Assembly: GCA_902783155.1 (NCBI GenBank)
Contig: CACZPR010000097.1
Location: 1 to 44,430 of the forward strand
Reading direction: 5' to 3'
DNA length: 44,430 nt
Origin: an uncultured Spirochaetaceae bacterium
GTDB lineage: Bacteria > Spirochaetota > Spirochaetia > Treponematales > Treponemataceae
In this document: positions 1-8,349 of the stretch, piece after piece
How the letters are laid out: each line of letters begins with the position of its first letter
How positions within the stretch are numbered: the first letter of the stretch is position 1
Program-made: the position numbers and the translations under genes
The notes under the pieces: generated by a model
What the model was told of the DNA's origin: nothing
Database searches by the model: none
Seen by the model: only the letters and a program-made list of their open reading frames with translations

Positions 1-118
1 GGCCCGTAGGCCAGAAGCTTATCCTGTTTTCCTGTCGCGCCCACCTTCTCTTTTGTCTTCCTTCCGTCCCTTCGCTGTCAAATAGCTACGCCGCCTTTCT
101 GTTGTGGCGACAAGGGTT

Positions 119-148
119 AATATATCATGCCACGCCCACATATGTCAA
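119..148 (-). promoter_or_regulatory. Strong leftward promoter with upstream A-tracts
   Basis: Read on the minus strand there is TTGACA (148-143), an 18-base spacer, and TATATT (124-119) preceded by TGA, giving an extended -10. Upstream of the -35, at about 160-205, lie several phased A-tracts that resemble an UP element. The predicted start is near 112, and transcription would leave the window on the left. No open frame begins in the 110 bases that follow; they are purine-rich and end in a GGCC-N4-GGCC hairpin at 1-12. A stable RNA or rRNA operon leader is the best guess, but the RNA itself lies outside the window. Confidence 0.55.
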
Positions 149-309
149 CACCGAGGAAGCTTTTTTTTCAATTTTTTTATTTTTTTTCAAAAAAAATGAA
201 CACCGAAATGTCCCGGCGCCTTGCCAAATGAAAAAAAATCGGATTGAGGTCCTTTTATGCGTGGAGGATGCGGACTAAGCTTGTAAAAAAAATGTAAATT
301 CGGTCTCTA

Positions 310-430
310 CGCCGGATTGGAGGGGGTGGGCCATACGGCACACTTGCGCAGCAATGAAACCCCGGAAAGCCGGTACGACATGCGTATGCCGGGGACCGCC
401 ATGTGGGCGCGGGGGGAACGTCCGGATGCC
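310..430. other. GC-rich, foldable intergenic segment (possible structured RNA)
   Basis: This segment is much richer in G and C than its flanks. It contains pairable blocks: CCCCGG with CCGGGG (about 361-366 and 389-394), a small CCGG-AAAG-CCGG hairpin, and CATACG with CGTATG. The short frames across it on both strands resemble no protein I know and run into the following gene. I looked for hallmarks of SRP RNA, RNase P RNA and tmRNA and found none. It is listed only as a candidate structured RNA or leader. The rest of 1-516 holds only the leftward promoter, A/T tracts and the promoter of the next gene. Confidence 0.2.
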
Positions 431-468
431 GTCCAGAAAATCACAGCACACTGGAAACCGATATTCCC

Positions 469-497
469 TTTACAGGATTTAAGATTTACTTTACAAT
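469..497 (+). promoter_or_regulatory. Promoter of the 517 membrane-protein gene
   Basis: TTTACA (469-474), a 17-base spacer and TACAAT (492-497). The start would be near 504, leaving a leader of about 13 bases that contains GTGGGGA, a plausible ribosome-binding site just before the ATG at 517. Confidence 0.6.
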
Positions 498-516
498 CAT
501 CGCAGTGGGGAATAAT

Positions 517-1794
517 ATGCAGATTCAATCAGAGTTTTCGAGTAGCACAGATTTTTTAATCCGGCAGGAGTTTTCCATTTCCGAAAAGGAGACCATAATC
601 AGTGCCGTGTGGATAAAAGGCGGAAGGACCGGGTTTGTCTTTACCGAGGAAGGAATTCACTGGAACGCGAAATCCACCATGACCACCGAGGGAGTCTCTG
701 TTGAATGTAGGCCGGTCGAAAAAATCAAGAAGGAAGAGATAGAGGGATTCCAGGCGGACATACTATATAGAAAGAAAAATGGCGAAAACGGTCGCAAGTA
801 CAGCTACGACGACACAAACGCAGTCCCCGAATTTTTGCAGCTCAAGAACTGGCAGGACAAGTACCGCATAGACATTTCGGCCCTGGACTCCACGGATGCC
901 AAGATTGTGCGAAGAATTTTTCTGGACTACATCTCCAGAGGAAAATTTCCCTACGAATATATGGACCAAAGTCCGCTGGACACGCTCTCGTTTTTTTTCA
1001 GCAACACGAGGGACTATTTTGTTGCAAAGTCGAAGGGATTCAAGGAGAGCGTCAAGAACGAAGACGACGAGGCTGATTCCGACGACGTGACCCCGGTGGA
1101 CAAGAGGGCGCAGTTCTTTTCTTCCGGCGGTGAGGTCAAGGACATAAGGACATATTTTTCGGCGAGTCTCAGAAAAAAAAGTGCGTCGGGGCTTGTGTTC
1201 AGAAATTTCATGCGCTATATCGTCGATGTGATTGCGGACCTGGTTTACGCGGCGGCAATATTTATCGCAATCAAGCCGATTCTTGTCTACAAAAGCGCGA
1301 TGGCGAGGGACAACGAGTTTTCAAATCTCTTTGTCACGATAGGCTCATTCTTTTTAAAATTCGATTCCAAGACCATGGCCACTCTGTCGGAGATTGACTG
1401 GGAGGAAAGCAGGCTGGAGCAGATTTTGAGCAGCCGGGCATTTTCTTTTGCGCTTCTGATTTTCTTTTTCCTGCTACTGAAGATTGTGATAATAAACTGC
1501 TGCACGAAGGGTGCAAAAAAGATTTTGCCGATGGCGATTCTGGTGGCGGTTCTTCCGGTCTCCATGCTCGCAACAAACCACTTCCTGATTTTCATGGTCC
1601 TGATTGTCGCGCTCTACATACTGATGCAGTTTTCGCTGAACCTTGACTGGATAAACATCGGGTTCAAGCTGCCTGTGTTTGTGATTCTGACAATAATTCT
1701 GTACTACCTGCTCCACCTGTTCGGATATCCGAACTTTGTGAGCTACGTCGGGATGATTATGGACATGATGGGTCTGAAGGCACCCTGGTTCTGA
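517..1794 (+). CDS. Multi-pass membrane protein, function unknown
   Basis: A 425-residue protein. The frame is open from 403, but ATG 517 is preferred because GGGG lies 6 bases upstream and a good promoter ends at 497, inside the longer version. The first ~230 residues are hydrophilic and cytoplasmic-looking, with a charged, acidic stretch near residues 185-200. They are followed by about five hydrophobic segments (roughly 235-258, 307-328, 335-352, 353-373, 382-405). I recognise no catalytic motif or family. It stands alone, upstream of a tRNA gene. It could be a transporter-like or envelope stress protein, but nothing in the sequence decides this. Confidence 0.8.
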   Translation: MQIQSEFSSSTDFLIRQEFSISEKETIISAVWIKGGRTGFVFTEEGIHWNAKSTMTTEGVSVECRPVEKIKKEEIEGFQADILYRKKNGENGRKYSYDDTNAVPEFLQLKNWQDKYRIDISALDSTDAKIVRRIFLDYISRGKFPYEYMDQSPLDTLSFFFSNTRDYFVAKSKGFKESVKNEDDEADSDDVTPVDKRAQFFSSGGEVKDIRTYFSASLRKKSASGLVFRNFMRYIVDVIADLVYAAAIFIAIKPILVYKSAMARDNEFSNLFVTIGSFFLKFDSKTMATLSEIDWEESRLEQILSSRAFSFALLIFFFLLLKIVIINCCTKGAKKILPMAILVAVLPVSMLATNHFLIFMVLIVALYILMQFSLNLDWINIGFKLPVFVILTIILYYLLHLFGYPNFVSYVGMIMDMMGLKAPWF

Positions 1795-1849
1795 TTCGGG
1801 AACGATTTGCGGTCCAGGGAAAAATTGGTGCATTTTTTTTGAATTCCAC

Positions 1850-1878
1850 TTGTCTTTTTTGCTCAAAAGCGTTAAGAT
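1850..1878 (+). promoter_or_regulatory. Promoter of tRNA-Ala
   Basis: TTGTCT (1850-1855), a 17-base spacer and TAAGAT (1873-1878), 11 bases upstream of the mature tRNA 5' end. This fits a short 5' leader removed by RNase P. Confidence 0.55.
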
Positions 1879-1889
1879 ATTTTCACTTT

Positions 1890-1962
1890 GGGGATATAGC
1901 TCAGTTGGTAGAGCATTTGGTTCGCAATCAAAGGGTCGTCGGTTCGAATCCGATTATCTCCA
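1890..1962 (+). tRNA. tRNA-Ala (anticodon CGC)
   Basis: A full cloverleaf can be drawn. The acceptor stem GGGGATA pairs with TATCTCC and has a G-U at the third pair, the G3-U70 identity element of alanine tRNAs. The D stem is GCTC/GAGC, the anticodon stem TTTGG/TCAAA, the loop TTCGCAA with anticodon CGC at 1923-1925, and the T arm GTCGG-TTCGAAT-CCGAT. The discriminator base is A (1962). CCA is not encoded, so it must be added by tRNA nucleotidyltransferase. It reads the alanine codon GCG. Confidence 0.95.
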
Positions 1963-2116
1963 CTAAAAACTTTGGTCCGGGGCTTGGGGTGGAACCCCAG
2001 GCGAATGGGGTGCGGTGAAGACACGGATGTGGCTGAACTATCTGTTTTATTCCTTCCTTAAAATCAATGCCAAAAAATCACTTAACCAAGACTGAATCAT
2101 TGCCGAAAAACTGTGT

Positions 2117-2335
2117 ATGAGCTTTAAAGATTTTATGACCCTATCTCTAAATGTCATCAAGGACTGGCACGTGCTGCTCGCGCTGGGTGTTTTTCTCGTC
2201 TTCACGATGCTTGCCACTTATGTCGTAAAATACAAAAAGAAGCCTCCAAAGCCAAAGACTGTAAAGGCCCCGAAACCGAAGCCACAGCCAAAGAAGGAAA
2301 AATCCGAGGATGGTGAGGAGGAGGCTGAGGAATAG
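2117..2335 (+). CDS. Small single-span membrane protein with Lys/Pro-rich tail
   Basis: A 72-residue protein. One hydrophobic segment (about residues 17-38) is followed by a basic stretch of alternating lysine and proline (about 41-60) and then an acidic end rich in glutamate. This polarity suggests a membrane anchor with a short extended tail. No clear ribosome-binding site precedes the ATG, and an alternative ATG lies at 2138. It converges with the FAD oxidoreductase gene 18 bases away. I recognise no family. The composition is unlike a chance frame, which supports a real gene. Confidence 0.6.
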   Translation: MSFKDFMTLSLNVIKDWHVLLALGVFLVFTMLATYVVKYKKKPPKPKTVKAPKPKPQPKKEKSEDGEEEAEE

Positions 2336-2353
2336 GTCCACGTTTGCTTTCGC

Positions 2354-4015
2354 CTAGTGGGCCAGTTTTTTACAAATCCTTTCGCAAATATTGATTCCGT
2401 CCATCGCGGAACTTACAATCCCGCCCGAATATCCAGAGCCTTCGCCAGCGGGATAGAGATTTTTCAGGGCCACACATTCTCCGCTCTCCTTTTCACGAAG
2501 AATCCTTACCGGGGTGGACGTTCTGGTTTCACCCGCAACAATCAAAGCTTCATCACAGACAAAGCCGCGCATCTCCCTGTTGAAATCGTGGAATGCGTTT
2601 TTCAGCCTATGGACCATGGATTTTGGGAGCCACTCGTCAAGCCGGCTGGAAACAAGTCCCGGTGCGTAGGATGATTTTGGAAGTGTTCCGCTTTTTTTTC
2701 CGTCGATAAAATCAACAAGCCTCTGGGCAGGTGCTTTCTGTCCTTCTCCATGCCCGGATGTCAGTTTTTCAAGCCACACTCTCCACAAGAGTCCCGCGAG
2801 CGCAGGGCATCCTAATTTTTGGGCTTCGGCTGCAAAGTTCCGGGGTATGTCCTCAGGTCGGGTCTCAACAACGATTGCGGCGTTGCTCCATGCGCTGTTT
2901 CGTCCGGCGGCAGACATTCCGTTTACGACAATCTCATCCGGCCCAGACGCACTTGGGACAACAAATCCACCGGGGCACATGCAGAAGCTGTAGACTCCAC
3001 GTCCGTCCTGCTGGGAGACAAGCCTGTATTCCGCCGCCCCAAGTTTTTTTGCGTTCGACGCATTGTGGTAGCGGATTGTGTCTATCGTTGCACGAGGATG
3101 CTCCACACGCACACCCACCGCAAATGTTTTTGCCTCAAGCGATTCCGGGGAGACCGCCGCAAGCATTTTGTAGATGTCGGGAGCCGAATGTCCAGTGGCA
3201 AGAAGAACAGCGTCGCCCGCGAACTTTATTTTTTCGCCCGTGATTATGTTTTCGGCAACGATTCCTGTCACAGTTTTTTTTGGTGCGGATGTTTCATCGG
3301 TTCCGGTGGTCCTGGTGGTCTCGGTGGATTTTTCGTCCTCGGTCAAAAGGGAGACGCACCTGAAGCCAAAATGGAACTCGCCGCCAAGCTCCAGTATTTT
3401 TTTTCGCATGTTCTGGACAATCGACGGGAGCCTGTCCGTTCCAATGTGCGGATGCGAATCGCTAAGGATTTTTTCGTCCGCTCCAAAGTAATTGAAAATG
3501 GCAAGCACCCCGGAGATGTCGCCACGCTTGTTGCTTCTGGTGTAGAGTTTTCCGTCGCTGAATGTTCCGGCCCCGCCCTCGCCAAAACAGTAGTTGCTGT
3601 CCGGGTTGATTTTTCCCTGCGTGCTGATTGCGGCTATGTCACGTTTTCTTGTGGAGGCATCCTGTCCACGCTCGATTATATTTGGCTTGATTCCATGCTC
3701 AAGCAGTTTCAGTGCGCCAAACAGTCCTGCAGGTCCGGAGCCGACAATCACGACAGTTTTTTCGGTGGAGACTTTTTTCCACTTTGGTTCAAAAGCCTTT
3801 GGCCCGGATTTTTCTCCGACATAGATTTTGTAGCGGAGGATTATCTTGATTTTTCCATGCCTTGCATCGACGGAGCGTTTTTCAAGAACGTATTCCGCGT
3901 CTTCCGGCAGATTTTGAACTCCATTTTTGGAAAGGGTCCGCCCAATCTCTTTTTTTACCGCGGACTGATTTTTTTCTACATCGGGACTGACTGTGATTGT
4001 GGTACTGTATATCAT
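2354..4015 (-). CDS. FAD-dependent oxidoreductase (COG2509-like flavoprotein)
   Basis: About 553 residues. An N-terminal domain of ~85 residues precedes a Rossmann FAD-binding motif, GSGPAG, near residues 92-97. Further on are GEGGAGTFSDGK (near 147-158) and a C-terminal GEGSGYSGGI segment, both typical of this group of large FAD-dependent dehydrogenases. The physiological substrate of the group is not well established. The frame can start at TTG 4021, but ATG 4015 is used here. A possible -10 (TATAGT, 4033-4028) lies 6 bases before the TTG and 12 before the ATG, and no ribosome-binding site is visible. It is divergent from the FN3 lipoprotein operon. Confidence 0.85.
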   Translation of the reverse strand: MIYSTTITVSPDVEKNQSAVKKEIGRTLSKNGVQNLPEDAEYVLEKRSVDARHGKIKIILRYKIYVGEKSGPKAFEPKWKKVSTEKTVVIVGSGPAGLFGALKLLEHGIKPNIIERGQDASTRKRDIAAISTQGKINPDSNYCFGEGGAGTFSDGKLYTRSNKRGDISGVLAIFNYFGADEKILSDSHPHIGTDRLPSIVQNMRKKILELGGEFHFGFRCVSLLTEDEKSTETTRTTGTDETSAPKKTVTGIVAENIITGEKIKFAGDAVLLATGHSAPDIYKMLAAVSPESLEAKTFAVGVRVEHPRATIDTIRYHNASNAKKLGAAEYRLVSQQDGRGVYSFCMCPGGFVVPSASGPDEIVVNGMSAAGRNSAWSNAAIVVETRPEDIPRNFAAEAQKLGCPALAGLLWRVWLEKLTSGHGEGQKAPAQRLVDFIDGKKSGTLPKSSYAPGLVSSRLDEWLPKSMVHRLKNAFHDFNREMRGFVCDEALIVAGETRTSTPVRILREKESGECVALKNLYPAGEGSGYSGGIVSSAMDGINICERICKKLAH

Positions 4016-4074
4016 AATCAAAAGTCTACTATATAATCGGGGTTTTTGCTATATTAAAAATTCTTAAAACCGGC

Positions 4075-4104
4075 TTGCTAAAAATGGAAAAAGTCCAGTA
4101 GAAT
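4075..4104 (+). promoter_or_regulatory. Promoter abutting the ATG of the FN3 lipoprotein operon
   Basis: TTGCTA (4075-4080), an 18-base spacer and TAGAAT (4099-4104), then exactly 6 bases (GGAGGC) before ATG 4111. Transcription should begin at or very near the ATG. The GGAGG in between therefore would not be in the mRNA and is only 1 base from the ATG, too close to act as a ribosome-binding site. Confidence 0.55.
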
Positions 4105-4110
4105 GGAGGC

Positions 4111-7100
4111 ATGGAATTAAAGCAAAAAATTATGGGCCGCGTGAAGGTCCTGACGGCATTGAGTTTTACTCTGGTCCACCTTTGGGCCATGGTCTCCTGC
4201 CAGAACGAGCTGCTTCCTGTCCCTACCGGAATCAAGGAACAGACATCAAGGGAGGCGGCCCCCGAGCATTTTGTCGCAAGCCATGGACGGCAGAAAATAC
4301 ATCTGTCATGGTCTCCGGTTGCGGGCGCGCAGGGATATAGAATCTACGCTTCGGACCTTATGACACCGACCGAAGAAAGTTTTGTGCAGGTGACATACGT
4401 TACACAGAGCGAAACACCTGTCGCGGAAATAGATGTAAAGCCGGGAAGCGAGGCATGGTACAGGGTATCGGCAATCCTTTCAAACGGTTCTGAAACTGTC
4501 GCAAGCAAAAGCCTAAGGGCAACATCCCTTGCAACCCCGGAGATAACCGACATACAGACCGACTCTGACGACGCAACGGTTCTTACCGTCTACTGGAACA
4601 TGTCAAACTGTAGGGACGACACATACAGAAAGCAGACCGAATACACAATCACATGCATCTCGTCCATCGATACAGTCAGCCGCACGGTAAAGGCGACACA
4701 GCTTCAGGAAACATGCTTCACAATGACCGGACTCATGGCGCACACATCCTACTCATGCAAAATCACTGCGAGAACGGAATTTGGCGATGAATCAGAAAGC
4801 TCCGAAATTTCAGCGGAAACACTGCACCAGCTGCAGCCGCAGGCTCCTGTCGCACTGGAAGCAAGCCTTGGAGATGACAAAAACGGAATAACGCTCAGTT
4901 TCAAGCTCCCTGAAAAAGCCGACCTGCAACGGAAGGACGACGGCTCCTTCGAAAAAAGCCCGATTAGATTCACGGTCTACAGAAGGGAAAAGGGAAATGA
5001 AAGCTGGCAGAAAATCAAGGAAAATCCAAGCCTGACAAAACCGGACGGAAGCACATTTACGACTGGCGATTATCCTGACGATGGCGGACTTGATGTTTCA
5101 TGGAAGGACACGAACGTTCCGCAGCGCGGACTGATTTATGAATACAAGATTCAGTCATACGTTGACCTTGCGGCCTTCATGGCAGACCCGGCACACAATA
5201 TTGCAAGCACAAGCGACCTGAAAGCAGCATACAACTACATTGAGACTTCATCCACAGTGTCAAGCGCGACCACAAGCGGATGGAGGATGGCACAGCCCAA
5301 ACTTTCCACAAGAAATTACGAGACAACACCGAGTGAAAGCGAACCGGGCACATATTCAAGTGCAAGCCTTGGTCTTTCATTCTCATGGAACAACTTCCTT
5401 CTGGAATCCAGCGTTGCAAACTCGACACTTGCCGCGGGCTACAAATTCCTTCTATATGAAACCATGTCTCCTTTCGACTGTGACCCTGGAAAAACGGGAA
5501 GGACCTGCATGGTAAAATCATTTTCATCAATTGCGGCGGTGAACGAACACATCCAGACCTACAATCTTGCCGGAGGTGCTTCCGGTGCACGAGGAATGTA
5601 CAGCTACACGGTCTACATAGTGTCCGAATCTGCATCCGTAGCGGAAATTGGAAGCACAACACTTCCTTCAGATTACTACGACAAAATTGAATCCGCACCG
5701 CCGATTGCAGTAAGCGACAACGCTGGAACAATAGAAGACTTTGAAGTAAGGGGCGGATACAAGGACAAGTTCATAATCAGCTGGAAAAACCAGAGCGGCA
5801 CAACATACTCACTCACCTATACTGAGCTGGTTGACGGAGAAACCGTAGTCTCGGACGTGGAGGTTTTCTCGAACAAGACGGTATCGGGAAGCACAGGAAC
5901 GGAAACTGATGAATTCACTCAATCAAGCGGAAGCCATGGCATTGAAAGAATCTACAGACTGACAGCAACGGCAGGCTCCTCATCCGCACCGATTTCGGAA
6001 ACAAGATTCGCCTACTCGCTTGGATGCCCGGAACCGAAATTCGATTCGTCAAATCCATACTACGACACAATCACAGTCAGATGGGAAGACGTTCAGGCTG
6101 CGGAGAGCTACAAAGTGCAGCTTGCTGAGGACACTCCCGTTGAAATCACGACGGAAGGCGAGAACGCAAACACAAGGGTTTCCACGGATGCGCTTGGAAA
6201 TAAGGTCTACAGCTACACGTTCACGGAAGACCAGCTGGGTTCAAGATGCCGGGCTGCGAACATTTCTGGAACGAACATGGCCGTAAAAGTTTTTGCGACA
6301 TCAGCAGTGGACGACACGACGGACGCAAGTGTAAATGCCAGAACATTGGGACCAGCCCAGATCGGACTTGAGACAAGCGTCGCACAGTATTACAAAAGCA
6401 TAATGGTCGGATGGAAAGCGGTCGAAGGAGCCAATGCCTACCAGATTTTGAGAAAGCGTTACACATCAAACGGTTCCGGTGGATGGATGTCTGACGAGGA
6501 CGAATGGGAGACATTCATTTACGATGCCGAGAATGAAAAGGTGATATCAAACGGGGAGCAGTATTCTCCAATGACAGTCACACAGGGAGTCAAGAAAGAG
6601 GACGACGGAAAGGATGTCGAAGTATACACACTGAAAGATTCCCATGTTGATATTCCAGCGGCGGACAAAGAATCAGCTGGACAGACAGCGATAACACAGT
6701 CCAGAATCCCATGGGGCATTCCAATTGAATACATGGTGATTCCACTCCGCTCCACCGGCGACAGTTTTGACGGAACAAAGCTTTCGTCAAGCTCACTCAC
6801 AGTCGAAGGCAAAAAACTTTCGTACACGGGTCTGGTTTCCGATTCCGACTTCATAAAAAAGGGTTCCACGGTTGGATACGGCCTTAACGTCCATGCGGCG
6901 AAGGCTGAAAGTTCAAGGGAGATACAGATAAAATGGACTCAACCGTACACAGGCGGAAAAAGTGTAAAGCCGCTTATCTACAGGAGACTCAAGTCCAGTT
7001 CCGAAATCTACACGAAGAACCAGATTGTCGATTCTTCCCGAGGACTCAAGGTGACAGATACCGAACATCCTCAGCCGTGCAGCACAAACGAGGAGCGAAC

Positions 7101-8349
7101 AAAGCCGTTCGAATATGCGGTAAAATACATTGCCACATCCAGCGACGACTCAGATTCAACTCAGAACGCCGAACAGAACAATCCTTTTGTCGAGTCATAC
7201 ACGGACGCTCTTTCTGAAATCCCCGACACAAACGGAGAGCCTCTTGCGGTCGGATATCTTTTCCATCTGCCTCAGTTCAACGTGAACAACGTAATCAATG
7301 CGGACGGAAGCGAAGGATTCAGTGAATCTGTAAACTGGAGCGATTGGAACTATACTGAACGCAAAAACGGTCCTGAGGATCTGGATGGAAAACCTGCGTA
7401 CACGGTCTGGACAAAGAACAAAAACAATTCGTCCGGCTGGTTCCAGATTGCGTCAATCAACCGGAACGGAGCCGTCTCAATAACGCAGGACCCGGGCTGG
7501 TACGAGACGGACATTGAACGAAGCGCGACAGGTCTGACACTCACACCAAGTGGCGTAAACGACAGTACAGGGACAAACAACGGTCTCCTCAAGGTGCAGC
7601 GGGACTACAGGCACTACTACATGATTCGCGCCCAGAGAAAGAACAGTGCGGGAAACACAATCTACACATACATCGGACTTGACGAAAACGTGTGGACATA
7701 CAGACGGATTTCCGCGGAGGAATTTGCGAAGAACGTGCTGCTGATTGTGGCGGATGCAGTAAATCAGTGCGGAATTGCAGAGAGCAACAGAGACACTACC
7801 GGCTATAACGACAATGGATTGTTCAGGACAAACAGGTATGGAACTAACACTGGGTTCATGTATGGAACAGATAATACCAGCTACATTCATACATTCCACG
7901 GCACTCCAGGAACATCCGAAGAAACTGATTTCCCGAGCGACTACACGCTGAAATTCCCGATGACGGAAAGACTGTACGGTGTAATAATGTACGCACCCTA
8001 CTACTTCCCCGCAAGCAACATAACGGTAACGCACAAATCAAATCTTAAGTCATATCAAGGTCAGATGACATTTGAGGCAGGGGAAAAACTTGGCATGTGG
8101 ACAACAAGTGCAAGTAAAGTATACTCGCTTACCGCAAATGTGACACTTGCAAACGGAGCAACAAATAGTCTTAAAACAATAAACAACCAGTCCCAGTTCG
8201 AGGCCATATTCCCAATCAGCTTGGGAGAAAACTATAATTCCCGAGTATCAAGGAAAAGCGACAACCCCGGACGCTTACAGTTCAACAACATCTGGTGGAC
8301 CGAGCGGCCCAATGGACAGGAATCAAGCTCATTCACGGAGGCCGAATGA
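4111..8349 (+). CDS. Large fibronectin type III repeat lipoprotein
   Basis: A 1412-residue exported protein. A hydrophobic signal segment ends in AMVSC, a plausible lipobox with the lipidated cysteine at about residue 30. The body is a chain of roughly eight fibronectin type III-like beta domains, each with a conserved Trp in strand B (such as HLSWSP, TVRWED, MVGWKA) and a Tyr-rich strand. The last ~200 residues are not FN3-like and look like a separate beta-rich C-terminal domain. FN3 chains usually serve as rigid spacers or adhesion modules. It is first in an operon with a second FN3 lipoprotein (ATGA overlap), a small lipoprotein and a barrel-like protein, which suggests a joint envelope assembly. 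The ligand is unknown. Confidence 0.85.
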   Translation: MELKQKIMGRVKVLTALSFTLVHLWAMVSCQNELLPVPTGIKEQTSREAAPEHFVASHGRQKIHLSWSPVAGAQGYRIYASDLMTPTEESFVQVTYVTQSETPVAEIDVKPGSEAWYRVSAILSNGSETVASKSLRATSLATPEITDIQTDSDDATVLTVYWNMSNCRDDTYRKQTEYTITCISSIDTVSRTVKATQLQETCFTMTGLMAHTSYSCKITARTEFGDESESSEISAETLHQLQPQAPVALEASLGDDKNGITLSFKLPEKADLQRKDDGSFEKSPIRFTVYRREKGNESWQKIKENPSLTKPDGSTFTTGDYPDDGGLDVSWKDTNVPQRGLIYEYKIQSYVDLAAFMADPAHNIASTSDLKAAYNYIETSSTVSSATTSGWRMAQPKLSTRNYETTPSESEPGTYSSASLGLSFSWNNFLLESSVANSTLAAGYKFLLYETMSPFDCDPGKTGRTCMVKSFSSIAAVNEHIQTYNLAGGASGARGMYSYTVYIVSESASVAEIGSTTLPSDYYDKIESAPPIAVSDNAGTIEDFEVRGGYKDKFIISWKNQSGTTYSLTYTELVDGETVVSDVEVFSNKTVSGSTGTETDEFTQSSGSHGIERIYRLTATAGSSSAPISETRFAYSLGCPEPKFDSSNPYYDTITVRWEDVQAAESYKVQLAEDTPVEITTEGENANTRVSTDALGNKVYSYTFTEDQLGSRCRAANISGTNMAVKVFATSAVDDTTDASVNARTLGPAQIGLETSVAQYYKSIMVGWKAVEGANAYQILRKRYTSNGSGGWMSDEDEWETFIYDAENEKVISNGEQYSPMTVTQGVKKEDDGKDVEVYTLKDSHVDIPAADKESAGQTAITQSRIPWGIPIEYMVIPLRSTGDSFDGTKLSSSSLTVEGKKLSYTGLVSDSDFIKKGSTVGYGLNVHAAKAESSREIQIKWTQPYTGGKSVKPLIYRRLKSSSEIYTKNQIVDSSRGLKVTDTEHPQPCSTNEERTKPFEYAVKYIATSSDDSDSTQNAEQNNPFVESYTDALSEIPDTNGEPLAVGYLFHLPQFNVNNVINADGSEGFSESVNWSDWNYTERKNGPEDLDGKPAYTVWTKNKNNSSGWFQIASINRNGAVSITQDPGWYETDIERSATGLTLTPSGVNDSTGTNNGLLKVQRDYRHYYMIRAQRKNSAGNTIYTYIGLDENVWTYRRISAEEFAKNVLLIVADAVNQCGIAESNRDTTGYNDNGLFRTNRYGTNTGFMYGTDNTSYIHTFHGTPGTSEETDFPSDYTLKFPMTERLYGVIMYAPYYFPASNITVTHKSNLKSYQGQMTFEAGEKLGMWTTSASKVYSLTANVTLANGATNSLKTINNQSQFEAIFPISLGENYNSRVSRKSDNPGRLQFNNIWWTERPNGQESSSFTEAE

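Noticed and set aside
310..430. SRP (4.5S) RNA gene
   Set aside because: The conserved GGAAGGNAGC apical loop is missing, and the resemblance is limited to a CCGGAAAG segment and GC-rich arms.
2819..4036. A 405-codon open frame on the plus strand
   Set aside because: It lies wholly antisense to the FAD oxidoreductase, whose flavin motifs are clear, and its protein is rich in Cys and Phe with no family likeness.
4105..4109. GGAGG as the ribosome-binding site of the FN3 lipoprotein gene
   Set aside because: It is 1 base from the ATG and lies between a -10 box and the predicted transcription start, so it is probably not in the mRNA.
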